Assembly (NCBI GenBank): GCA_023807065.1
Contig: JAJJLU010004191.1
Location: 1-16,947 of the forward strand
Length of the DNA stretch: 16,947 bases
DNA from: Isotricha intestinalis
Taxonomy: Eukaryota; Ciliophora; Litostomatea; Vestibuliferida; Isotrichidae
Reading direction: 5' to 3'
The notes below the pieces were generated by a model. It ran no database searches and was not told the origin of the DNA. It saw only the letters and a list, made by a program, of their open reading frames with translations. Made by a program: the position numbers and the translations under genes. Position 1 is the first letter of the stretch; each line of letters starts with the position of its first letter. Positions 1-7,997 of this stretch are shown piece after piece.

Positions 1-1
1 A

Positions 2-302
2 TACTCCAGAAATAAAAATTAATATAGATAGGAAAAAGAAGAAATAGAAAGATTAATTAAAGAAGGATTAAAATTTTAATAATTTGATAATCAAGAAATC
101 GAAGAAATTATAAGGAAAAAAAACTATGAAAATGAATTGAACAGAAATCCAATGTTATTGAATAATTTAAATATAAAAGATGCAAAAATAAAAGATTTAG
201 TAAATGATTTAAATGTGAATGATGAAAAAATAAAGAGGTTTAGAAAATAATTTACAAATGAAAATATATGAATATAATGAAACCAATATAAAATTAAAAA
301 TG
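2..302 (+). pseudogene. Decayed coiled-coil protein fragment, cut by the left edge
   Basis: From base 2 one plus-strand frame reads as a charged coiled-coil protein (for example KEEIERLIKEG, then DLVNDLNVNDEKIKR near 205-235), but it is broken by TAA or TAG at 20, 29, 77 and 80. After about position 236 the same kind of sequence continues in the next frame (NNLQMKIYEYNETNIKLK, about 249-299), so one frameshift lies near 236-248. The open frame then meets GTAAGT at 302, which looks like a splice donor, although none of the intact genes here has an intron. With stops and a frameshift the simplest reading is a pseudogene. The composition resembles the truncated coiled-coil gene at the right end, so the two may be relatives, but I cannot show homology. 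The function is unknown. Confidence 0.45.
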
Positions 303-689
303 TAAGTAAAAAAAATAAATAATTAACAAATATTAAATTAACTTTTTTATTAAGTTAAAAAAGCAGGGATTAAAAAATTTTTACTTTTTCTTTTAATATA
401 TATTTTATTGATATATATATTTGTTTATCAAATCAAAGTTAAATTTAAAAAATTATTTTAATGATTTTATATTTTATACAAACTTTAATATATAAATATT
501 TTACTTATTATTTGCTATATTAATATATTTAATTTATTATATTCCCTAATAAAATTTTATTTATTATAGAAATGTTGAAAAAATTATTGTTGAATCAGTA
601 TTTTTTTAAAATTGAATGTTTCTAATATCTAAAATTTTCTTATCATTTGTTTCATTTTTACAATTGCTGTTTAATTTATCTAACAAAAA
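303..689. other. AT-rich intergenic DNA, no gene seen
   Basis: This stretch is almost pure A/T with stops in all frames. The only visible structure is a weak hairpin around 341-363 (CTTTTTT paired with AAAAAAG across a short loop) and a short run of alternating AT near 410-420. I see no tRNA, no coding bias and no recognisable regulatory motif. Confidence 0.5.
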
Positions 690-840
690 CTCATATCTTT
701 AACATTAATAGCATTAAAAAATCAAATAAATTTAAAGAAGTTAAAGAAGAATAAAAATAAAACATATTACTCATATCTTTAACTTTATCAGCATTTAAAT
801 TAGATAATTTTAAAGAAGTAAAAGAAGAATAATCATACCA
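690..840 (-). pseudogene. DUF285 (BspA-like leucine-rich repeat) remnant
   Basis: On the minus strand this piece reads SSFTSLKLSNLNADKVKDMS and then SNMFYFYSSLTSLNLFDF. This is the hallmark DUF285 / BspA-like repeat, with its 26-residue unit of a SSLTSL-NLS strand followed by VKDMS-MF. The next unit (NAINVKDMS) is in another frame because a T run near 712-718 adds two bases, and it hits a stop soon after. The underlying DNA shows two copies about 80 bp apart, each starting CTCATATCTTTAAC on the plus strand (690 and 770). BspA-like proteins in protists are usually surface or secreted repeat proteins. Only about two repeats remain, with no start codon and no signal peptide, so this is a relic. 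The open frame continues to 1032, but that part has no DUF285 character. Confidence 0.6.
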
Positions 841-844
841 ATTT

Positions 845-1270
845 TCTCTATATAATAACAAGGACATTGAATTTGTAATTTTGAAAAATATAAAACAATA
901 AAAAATAATAATAAATGATACGTTGAGAAACAATAATAAATTATCATTTATTATATATTCAAAAGAAAAATATACTATTAGATTTTCTTTTAAAATCCTT
1001 TTATAACTTTTATAGCTTAATAAGAAGAACAATATTAATAGTTTTTATGAATATATAACAGATGATGGTCTTTTTCTTTCATTTAATGAATTATTGTTTA
1101 CTATAATTTCAGTTATTATTTTCATTCTTTAAAATTAATTAAAAAATTGTGGTCATTTATATAATAAAGAAGAAAGAATTGATGATTTTTTTAATTCACC
1201 CCTCAACAAGAAAATTTATTCAAGACCCCCACAGGAAAAAGAATTACTCAATTAGAAAAAATAAAATTGA
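845..1270 (+). pseudogene. Stop-interrupted frame resembling the C-terminal part of a membrane protein
   Basis: One plus-strand frame stays protein-like for about 140 codons. It holds a hydrophobic stretch (LLFTIISVIIFIL, about 1091-1129), then a polar tail with CGHLYNKEERIDDFFNSPL near 1148-1204 and KKIYSRPPQEKELLN to 1246, and it meets TGA at about 1256. It is interrupted by TAA at 899, 1004, 1130 and 1136 and by TAG at 1013 and 1247. Within it, 1016-1129 and 1139-1246 are each open for more than 35 codons, and the second has clearly more G/C than the flanks. I read it as a decayed gene for a single-pass membrane protein with a short cytosolic tail. The family is not recognised. In DNA this AT-rich a chance frame is possible, mainly for the part left of 1016. 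Confidence 0.3.
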
Positions 1271-1275
1271 CTGAT

Positions 1276-1576
1276 AATTTAAACATAATTTTTGTTTATT
1301 TGATTTAATTATTTCTGGTTGAAATATTATTAAAAAATATTAATTATTTCTATAATTCAAAATATCAATGATAATTTAATTATAATTACTTCTTATATAA
1401 TCTATTATTAAATATTCTATATGTTAAAAAAAGTCAGTTTAGAATATAATAAAAATAGCTTTAAAAAATGTTTTATTTAGTCTAAAAAATATTTTAAAAA
1501 TTATTTATTTTATTATCAGATGACTATTCAAAAATTATATCATTTATAGATATGAATAAAATATATTATTTAATAA
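1276..1576. other. AT-rich intergenic DNA, no gene seen
   Basis: Stops occur in every frame and the sequence is nearly all A/T. It lies downstream of the minus-strand membrane protein gene and so probably holds its 3' untranslated region and termination signals, but no specific signal can be pointed to. Confidence 0.45.
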
Positions 1577-3424
1577 TTATAAAATTTTATCTTTTATTTT
1601 ACTTACTAAATTATCATAAATAATTTTATCTATTTTAGATATATTTAGAGATTTTAAAATCATTTGAAAATAAGAAATAATTTCATTTTCTGTGTCAGAA
1701 TTATTTTTAGATTCTAGAATTTTATTTATTCCTTCAGAATCCTTTAAATTAATTTTTTTAAAATAATTCAAACTTTTAATTTGATTTTCATTTAATAAAA
1801 TTGTTTTAATAAAATCTACTTCTTTTAAATTTCTCAAATATCTATTTAATTCAACTAAATTAATATAATACCAATCTAATAACTTTGGATATTTATAATT
1901 TCTATTTTTACAACATAAATATTTTTTATATTCTAAATTAAAATCTTTATTTTTCATTGTCATTTTCTTTAAAAATTCTTTATTACTTGAAAATTTATGT
2001 GCTACAAATGGATTAGAATTTAACTTTTGAATAAGATTTAAATTACTTTGTTCTTGAGAAGTTCCTAAATGAATATTTTTTGTTTTTGAATTAAAATAAT
2101 TTGTTGAATTATTAGTATAATTTAAGGTATTATTTTTTTTAAATAAATTTTTTTTATGTTTTATATTTTGAATAGAAGGTATTTCTTCCATATGATTTAA
2201 AGATAATATATTATTTTGATTTGAATTAGATTCTTCATTTTTATTTAAAATATTTTTTTGTTCAATAGAACTTAAATACATTTTTTTTGTAATTTGACTG
2301 TAAAATTTCTTAGAATATAAATTATTATCATTATTATCTTCAAATTCGAAAATTTTATATAAAATTTCTATCTTCCTTATATTTTCTCCAACATAATTCG
2401 TAATTAATCTAAAAAAATAAATAATAATATTAAGTAAACTGGCAACAATAGCAATAACATCTTGAATTTTAGTATAAGATCTAATATAATAATTATTGTC
2501 TCTTATAGTATATAAATTTAATTCATATATTTTAGAAGAAGCACCTTCAGAAAGTAAATCTTCATCAAAAAAAAATGAATAAGTAGATTTAATATTATCT
2601 ACTCCCCAAATAGAAATATTTTTTTCACTTTTTAACAACCAACCTTTATCATCATTAATAATAGTTTTTTTTAAAAAAATATCATCATTTCTTTGTAATC
2701 TAGTACTTAAACAATAATAATAATTTTTAACAATATTAATTAAAGGATGATTATAAGATAAGGGATTAAATTCAATAACAGGATAATATAAAGCGAAAAA
2801 TTTAGGATCATCTTGATTTAAAAATTGATTTAAAAAATGTAAATTAGTACATTTATTATTATCCTTTGAAAATTTAGTTCCATTCTCACAGAAAAAAACT
2901 TGTATTTCAAAATAATATAAATTAGGAGAATCCCAATAACCACCAAATTTTTTTCCTTCTAATTCAGGACAATATAATAAACCGAAATTTTCACTTAAAT
3001 TTTTATTATTTAAAAAATCACTTTCATTACATATATGATAATTTAAATATTCATCTTTAATTTTAGAACGAAATTTACCATCTTCTCCTGGCTCTGTTGT
3101 ATAATAATATATTCTAAAATATAATATATTTGAAACATTTATAAAATTTCCATCATAATCTTCTATTCTAAATGCAAAAAATACATTTTCTTTCTTTAAA
3201 TCTATTTGTTCATATAATAAATTATTCTCTAATGACATTGTTACCAATGGATTTTTTCTCAAAAAAAAATTATCTCCAAATATTAATACTAATAAAAAAA
3301 ATATTATTAAGATTAATATTGTTAAAATTCCTCCTATTGTTGTTCCCATTGTTCGTCTTTTTCCTGAATAAAAATGAAATTTAGAACGAAAAAAATCTAT
3401 CTTTTGAAAAAATGTAAAAATCAT
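1577..3424 (-). CDS. Two-pass transmembrane protein with large extracytoplasmic domain (ciliate-type family)
   Basis: The 615-residue protein starts with a short basic cytosolic segment (FFRSKFHFYSGKRRTMGT), followed by a strong membrane helix (about 27-50). A domain of about 270 residues follows with scattered cysteines (C132, C152, C179, C192, C238) and N-glycosylation-type sites, then a second helix (about 321-345), and a long Asn/Lys-rich cytosolic tail to the end. The order K-R-x-T-x-x-G-G before helix 1, an extracytoplasmic domain that opens with FAFRI-like strands, and a second helix near residue 330 is one I recognise from large uncharacterised ciliate membrane protein families. No enzymatic motif is visible, so a receptor or surface protein is only a guess. 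The ATG is preceded by an A-run like the other genes here, and the gene ends in TAA. The first decayed block lies downstream. Confidence 0.75.
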   Translation of the reverse strand: MIFTFFQKIDFFRSKFHFYSGKRRTMGTTIGGILTILILIIFFLLVLIFGDNFFLRKNPLVTMSLENNLLYEQIDLKKENVFFAFRIEDYDGNFINVSNILYFRIYYYTTEPGEDGKFRSKIKDEYLNYHICNESDFLNNKNLSENFGLLYCPELEGKKFGGYWDSPNLYYFEIQVFFCENGTKFSKDNNKCTNLHFLNQFLNQDDPKFFALYYPVIEFNPLSYNHPLINIVKNYYYCLSTRLQRNDDIFLKKTIINDDKGWLLKSEKNISIWGVDNIKSTYSFFFDEDLLSEGASSKIYELNLYTIRDNNYYIRSYTKIQDVIAIVASLLNIIIYFFRLITNYVGENIRKIEILYKIFEFEDNNDNNLYSKKFYSQITKKMYLSSIEQKNILNKNEESNSNQNNILSLNHMEEIPSIQNIKHKKNLFKKNNTLNYTNNSTNYFNSKTKNIHLGTSQEQSNLNLIQKLNSNPFVAHKFSSNKEFLKKMTMKNKDFNLEYKKYLCCKNRNYKYPKLLDWYYINLVELNRYLRNLKEVDFIKTILLNENQIKSLNYFKKINLKDSEGINKILESKNNSDTENEIISYFQMILKSLNISKIDKIIYDNLVSKIKDKIL

Positions 3425-3593
3425 TTTTTTTTATTTGTTTGATATTTTATTGAATTTAATTATATTAGTTTTAAAAAATATTTATCAATACTTATAATTT
3501 TTAATAAAATATAAAAATAAGGATGAACAAAAAACATGTCAAAATATTTATAAAAAAACAAATTATAATATTTAAAAAAAATTAAATAAATAT
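3425..3593. promoter_or_regulatory. Upstream region of the two-pass membrane protein gene
   Basis: This AT-rich stretch directly precedes the minus-strand start at 3424 and should contain its promoter and 5' untranslated region. There is an A-run just before the ATG on the coding strand. No TATA-like or other box can be told apart from the background. Confidence 0.25.
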
Positions 3594-3900
3594 TTAATGT
3601 TTAAGAATTTCTAAACAATCATTATAAACTAAATTAAATCCCTCTTTATCAATAATAAACATGAAATATTTATTTTTTAATATTAATGACAATATCTCTA
3701 TAATTATCATCCACAATAAAAATCATATCATAATTAATAATATGTTAAATTAATTTATCTTGATTTTAATATTATATTTCTTCTTAATATGAATATTCTT
3801 CTTGTTCACATATATTAATTTCAATCAAATTATCTTTTTGTTTTTACATTCCAATATTTATTATTTATTACGTGTGCCATTGTTCTTTCTGCTGATTTAC
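3594..3900 (-). pseudogene. Frameshifted, stop-interrupted gene remnant, possibly a receiver-domain protein
   Basis: Read leftward, the minus strand shows protein-like text in three pieces. The first is CKSAERTMAHVINNKYWNV (about 3842-3900). The second, in another frame, is NLIEINICEQEEYSY, then INYDMIFIVDDNYRDI, interrupted by TAA at 3784-3786, 3772-3774, 3766-3768 and 3745-3747. The third, again in a new frame, ends FMFIIDKEGF and VYNDCLEILKH with a stop at 3594. The order IVDDN, a helix-like stretch, then YNxxLEILK resembles the start of a two-component receiver domain (VDDN ... YNGLEAL), as found in hybrid histidine kinases of protists. That assignment is tentative, and no histidine or ATPase domain remains. 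At least two frameshifts plus the stops make this a pseudogene. It sits between two intact minus-strand genes. Confidence 0.35.
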
Positions 3901-4017
3901 ATATATTTTCATTATATTAATAATAATACTTTTATTAGTGTATTATATTCTTTTTTTATTGTATAATTTTTTAAAATGCTTTTTTTATTTTATATTTATT
4001 ATATTTTAATTATATTT

Positions 4018-4944
4018 TTATGCAAAAATATCTACGAAATTAATAGAATCCCAAGTTAAAGAAGAGCAAAAACGATAATTTCTATTTAAATTAGATATTT
4101 TATCATAATCTTCTTTATCCATTTTAAATTTAACTGAATCTAAATTTTCAATTACTCTATCATTTTTCCTAGTCATAGGAATAGGAATAACACCTAAATA
4201 AATATGCCAATTCAAAACAATTTGTCCGCAACTTTTATTATATTTCTCACTTAATTCCTTAATAACTTTTTCATCTAATAATCTCCCTTCATATTTATCT
4301 TTTCCTTTATGATAATCATAATTACCTAAACAAAGAGGATCATAAGCAATTAATTTAATATTTTCCTTATTACAAAAATGCAATAAATTTCTTTGAAATA
4401 ATAAAGGATGAAATTCAACTTCAATAAAAGAAGGTTTAATTTTACAAAAAGAAAGAATATTCATTATAGTTTGAATATTATAATTACTTCCACCAATATT
4501 TTTAGTTAATTTTTTAAATACACATTGCTCCATTTTTTCCCAAACAATATGTAATGGATTAATATTTATTTTTTCTCCATTTGAATATAAATATGACATT
4601 GGCCAATGATCTAATAATAAATCAACATAATCTAATTGTAATTTTTTTAATGAATTAATTAAACTTTCTTCTGGATTATTTCTTTCATAAATATTAAATT
4701 TTGTTATTATGAATAAATCTTCTCTTTTACATATTTTTTCTTCAAATATTTTTTTTAAACCTAAACCAATTCCTTCTTCTGAATTATATATTGAGGCAGT
4801 GTCAATTAATCGACAACCATTTTTTATTGAATTATATATTACTTCTGATATTTTATTGATATTTCCTATATCTGCTGTTCCTTGACCTATTACTGGACAC
4901 TTTAAATTATTGTTTAATGTGTAGAAAGATGGGAATAATTCCAT
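4018..4944 (-). CDS. Aldo-keto reductase (NADPH-dependent carbonyl reductase type)
   Basis: At 308 residues this is the usual length for a single-domain aldo-keto reductase barrel. The catalytic tetrad is visible: D48 in LIDTASIY, Y53 in SIYNSEEGIG, K82 in FIITKF and H113 in LLLDHWP. Further family marks are IGGSNYN (usually GVSNF), FIEVEFHPLLFQRNLLHFC (usually EcHPy..Q..L..fC), LIAYDPL, GQIVLNWH and the cofactor loop VIPIPMTRKNDRVIENL. The family reduces aldehydes and ketones with NADPH in the cytosol; the substrate cannot be read from the sequence. IPIPMTR replaces the common IPKS motif, so the 2'-phosphate contacts differ somewhat. No signal peptide is seen. The gene diverges from the coiled-coil gene at 5061 with only 116 bp between starts. 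Confidence 0.93.
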   Translation of the reverse strand: MELFPSFYTLNNNLKCPVIGQGTADIGNINKISEVIYNSIKNGCRLIDTASIYNSEEGIGLGLKKIFEEKICKREDLFIITKFNIYERNNPEESLINSLKKLQLDYVDLLLDHWPMSYLYSNGEKININPLHIVWEKMEQCVFKKLTKNIGGSNYNIQTIMNILSFCKIKPSFIEVEFHPLLFQRNLLHFCNKENIKLIAYDPLCLGNYDYHKGKDKYEGRLLDEKVIKELSEKYNKSCGQIVLNWHIYLGVIPIPMTRKNDRVIENLDSVKFKMDKEDYDKISNLNRNYRFCSSLTWDSINFVDIFA

Positions 4945-5060
4945 TTATATATTTTATTTTTTTTCTTTTTTATGGGATTATCGTGTTAATTTTAAATTAA
5001 TATTTTATTTTTTTAAGTATTCTTTTAATTTATTTTTAAATTTAAATTACTTTTTTAATT
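4945..5060. promoter_or_regulatory. Short divergent promoter region between two genes
   Basis: Only 116 bp separate the start of the minus-strand reductase gene from the start of the plus-strand coiled-coil gene, so any promoters must share this space. It is T-rich on the reductase side and T/A-rich overall, with one slightly GC-richer patch (GGGATTATCGTG, about 4974-4985) in the middle. The role is inferred from position alone. Confidence 0.4.
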
Positions 5061-5912
5061 ATGAGCAATGAAAGTGAAATATATTTTAAAAATATTAAAC
5101 CTAAACTTCTTAGTTTTAATCTTCCTATTTTTGATGAATTTATTGATTTAATTTCTACAGGAAAAAATTTTATGATATTTATTCAAAAATTAAATACAAT
5201 TGTTTTAAGATTTAATGAACTTTTAACAGAAGAAATAGAAAATGAAAATAAAGAAGATGACATTACTTTTAAAATATTATTACAAAGAGAAGAAGATTTA
5301 TTTTCTTTATTAAATAAAAAAGAAGAATTAATTGAAGAGTTAAAAAATAAATTATCAATTTTAGAAGAGAAAAAAAATAATGATAAAATTACAATGAATG
5401 AACCTCTATTCAAATCTAAAAATTTTAATAAATTATTTCCTCAAAATAAAAATGATTCAAAAGTAAAATATAAAGAATTTTTTAAAGAAAATAGTGATAA
5501 TTTAATTATTAAATTACAAAAAGAAAATAATGAAATGGAAAAAATTTTAAATAAATTAACTGATATTTTATTTGAAAATAAAATAATAAAAGAAAAGAAA
5601 ATAGAATTTGATAAAAATAATTTGAATCAATTAGAGGAATATTTTAATTCAGAAAAAATAAATAAAAAAAAAAATTTTGTGTTAAATTTCGATTATCAAA
5701 AACCAAAAATTAAACTTTTAATGGAAATAATAAATTTATCTTTTTCTTTAAAAGATTTTGGTAATTTACTTAAAAATCATAATGAATTAAAAAATGGATT
5801 AAATGATATAATTTCAATTGAAAAACAAGATGAAGAATTATTAAATTCAAATGATAAATATTTTAAAACAGTATTAGAACAAATTGAAAAAAATTTTATA
5901 AATATTAATTAA
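5061..5912 (+). CDS. Coiled-coil protein of unknown function
   Basis: This 283-residue hydrophilic protein has no signal peptide and no membrane segment. The first 55 residues look like a small helical domain (NLPIFDEFIDLISTGKNF). A coiled coil follows over about 71-105 (LLQREEDLFSLLNKKEELIE), and a second over about 140-172 (NLIIKLQKENNEMEKILNKL). The tail is again helical and charged. The layout fits a cytosolic structural or adaptor protein, for example of the cytoskeleton, basal body or a tethering complex, but no family is recognised. The ATG at 5061 follows a T/A-rich leader, and the gene ends in TAA with stop-dense DNA behind it. Codon use matches the neighbours. Confidence 0.75.
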   Translation: MSNESEIYFKNIKPKLLSFNLPIFDEFIDLISTGKNFMIFIQKLNTIVLRFNELLTEEIENENKEDDITFKILLQREEDLFSLLNKKEELIEELKNKLSILEEKKNNDKITMNEPLFKSKNFNKLFPQNKNDSKVKYKEFFKENSDNLIIKLQKENNEMEKILNKLTDILFENKIIKEKKIEFDKNNLNQLEEYFNSEKINKKKNFVLNFDYQKPKIKLLMEIINLSFSLKDFGNLLKNHNELKNGLNDIISIEKQDEELLNSNDKYFKTVLEQIEKNFININ

Positions 5913-6307
5913 TATTTTACATAATAAATATTCTTTAATATATAAATTTTAATTTAATATTATATTTAGAATTGTAATAAAAACTTGATTTTTTTAACCT
6001 TTTAAATAATTCAATTCTTAAATAAAATAAAATAAAATAAAATAAATACATATATATAAAAAATGATTAAATTAATATTAATTGTTTAATAATGATAACT
6101 AATTAAATTCCCAATTAGGAATAATATGATAAAATTTGATTTTTGTTTGTTTTTATTTTTCAAATTATAAAAAAAAATTAGAAATTTAAACAAAAACTTA
6201 GAATGCAATTTTCATAATTAATTATTTTATAAATAATTATTCTCTTCTGTATCTAAATAATAAAATTGATTTAAATATATTATTTTGATTTAAATTAAAT
6301 AAAAAAA
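5913..6307. other. Intergenic region upstream of the MADS-box gene
   Basis: This AT-rich DNA between two plus-strand genes contains an AAAAT microsatellite (6021-6046) followed by a short ATATAT run. It must hold the 3' end of the coiled-coil transcript and the promoter of the MADS-box gene. I searched for a CArG-type element, C-C-(A/T)6-G-G, that could suggest autoregulation and found none. No other gene-like frame is seen. Confidence 0.45.
6021..6046. repeat. AAAAT pentanucleotide microsatellite
   Basis: About five perfect copies of the five-base unit AATAA/AAAAT lie side by side, just before an alternating AT stretch. It lies in non-coding DNA between two genes and is a simple slippage-prone repeat. 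Confidence 0.85.
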
Positions 6308-7192
6308 ATGGGGAAAAGAAAAATAAAAATTTCTAAAATAAAAAATAAAGTATCACGTCAAATAACATATTATAAAAGAAAAAAAGGGTTAATAAAAAAA
6401 GCAATGGAATTATCATTATTATGTGGAATAGATTTTTTACTTGTTCTTGTAGATCAAAAAAATAGATTAAGTGTAACTTGTTCTCAAAGTGAAACACAAG
6501 ACTTTATTATGAAATATATATTAAATATGAATAATAGAAATATAAAAGAATATTATTCTTTAAAAGATTATAATAGGATTTATGGACATAAAAAAGAAAA
6601 TAATATGTATTTTTATGATGATAACTTTGAAAAAGAAATTCAAAAATTAAAAAATACAATTAAAGAATTACAAAATGATCTTTATCTTACAAATAGTGAT
6701 AAGAAATATGATAATGTTAATTTTGATAAACATAATTTTTTATTTAATCAAAAATTAAATGAAATTGAAACTGAAAGTGATTCTTCTTTTTCTAAATTAA
6801 ATGATATTGAAATTTATATTGATAATCAAGGATTTAATAATTTTTCTGAAAATAATAAAAAAAATAATAATGTTTCAAAAAATAAAGAGAATTTTCAAAA
6901 AAATTTAAATTTAAAGAATTTATATAATCAAAAATATAAATTTATCCAAAATTTCAATTTCAATAATTCAAATGATTATATATATAAAAATCAACAAAAT
7001 AAATTATACAATATGATAAATAGGTATTTTGATAAGAAAAAATATTTAAAAAATGAAAATTATTTAAATCCAAAAATAAATGATTTAAATTTAATTAATG
7101 GAAAAAATGAAGAATTTTATCAAATTTTTGGGTTAAATGATTATGGAATGGATTTTAATGACAATTTAAAGGATGGATTGAGTTATGACTGA
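6308..7192 (+). CDS. MADS-box transcription factor (MEF2/SRF-like)
   Basis: The 294-residue protein opens directly with a MADS domain (1-58): MGKRKIKISKIKNK, RQITYYKRKKGLIKKAMELS and LLCGIDFLLVLVD match the DNA-contacting N-arm, the basic helix and the dimer strands of MEF2/SRF-type domains. Starting at residue 1, as in MEF2 and plant type II proteins, supports the chosen ATG. A following segment (59-100: QSETQDFIMKYI) sits where MEF2 proteins have their MEF2 extension. A short coiled coil (about 105-128: IQKLKNTIKELQNDL) may add a dimer contact. The rest is Asn/Lys-rich low-complexity sequence, as in many AT-rich protist regulators. The protein should dimerise in the nucleus on an A/T-rich CArG-like site. 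It is the only intact gene here ending in TGA. The targets are unknown. Confidence 0.93.
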   Translation: MGKRKIKISKIKNKVSRQITYYKRKKGLIKKAMELSLLCGIDFLLVLVDQKNRLSVTCSQSETQDFIMKYILNMNNRNIKEYYSLKDYNRIYGHKKENNMYFYDDNFEKEIQKLKNTIKELQNDLYLTNSDKKYDNVNFDKHNFLFNQKLNEIETESDSSFSKLNDIEIYIDNQGFNNFSENNKKNNNVSKNKENFQKNLNLKNLYNQKYKFIQNFNFNNSNDYIYKNQQNKLYNMINRYFDKKKYLKNENYLNPKINDLNLINGKNEEFYQIFGLNDYGMDFNDNLKDGLSYD

Positions 7193-7997
7193 ATTGAATG
7201 AAATAAGAATTTTAAAAAGTTTTTTGAGTATTTAAAATAATAGGTTGATTTTTTATATAAAGTATATTATAAAATATTTTAAGTTGTTTTTTTGTAAAAT
7301 GGTTTTTTTACTTAAAATGATAATTATATTTAAAATAATTATTATAATAAGATGAATGAAATATAATTATTTTTTTTACATTATCTCTATCTCAAAATTC
7401 TTCTTCAATTATTTATATTATCATTATTATTATTTCTAAAAAATTAACACATTTAAATCTAATATATCTAAAAATTTCATTAATGATCACTTACTTTTTT
7501 AGATGATACTTTGGAAAAATCACAATTGAAAATATTTAATTAGAAGAAATAATTCTTTTTTAATCATCGGAAAATTTTATTAATCATTGTTCTACATTAT
7601 TCAATTCTTGATATATCATAAAAAGTAAATATTATTGTTTTATTAATACATAAAAAATCAAATAATAAAAAGAAGTGGAAATAATATTTATAACTTATAT
7701 AAATTATTTCTAAAAGATTATAATTATTCATTATCTAAAGAAATAGAAAATATATTAATGTTAAATAAGTATATTTTTGAAAGAAACCTATTTAATATTT
7801 TTATTGTTTTATTTTTGATTATGTAATTTTTGTTTTTATTTTTATAATTTTTTAGGGAGAATATTTTGAAAAAAAAAGTTTTTTATCATTTATATTTTTT
7901 ATAATATTTATTATATATTTTATTTAATTATTTTTTTATATATATATAGCTCAATTTTTTTATTAATTTTAAGTTGTAAATATAGGGGTTTGATAAA
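7193..7997. other. Long intergenic region with a possible decayed gene
   Basis: This stretch of about 800 bp separates the MADS-box and bZIP genes. It is mostly stop-dense, but a plus-strand frame is open for 59 codons from 7647 to its TAA at 7824, with protein-like text such as LYKLFLKDYNYSLSKEIENI. It has no ATG near its beginning. On the minus strand, about 7490-7610 reads YQELNNVEQ and IFSIVIFPKYHLKK between stops. Both could be gene remnants or chance. The last 150 bp, with a TATATATATAG run near 7938-7949, precede the bZIP gene and probably hold its promoter. Confidence 0.35.

Noticed and set aside
341..366. Hairpin with T-run and A-run as a terminator
   Set aside because: The stem is short, pure A/T, and such structures occur by chance throughout this DNA; no gene ends just before it.
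841..1032. Minus-strand open frame that extends the DUF285 remnant upstream
   Set aside because: The text is a run of hydrophobic and Asn residues without repeat character, its first codon is TTG, and the opposite strand reads more like protein here.
1199..1231. C-rich stretches (CACCCCTCAAC, GACCCCCACAGG) as a possible telomere repeat of a ciliate chromosome
   Set aside because: They are single, non-repeating, internal to a protein-like frame and do not form CCCCAA-type units.
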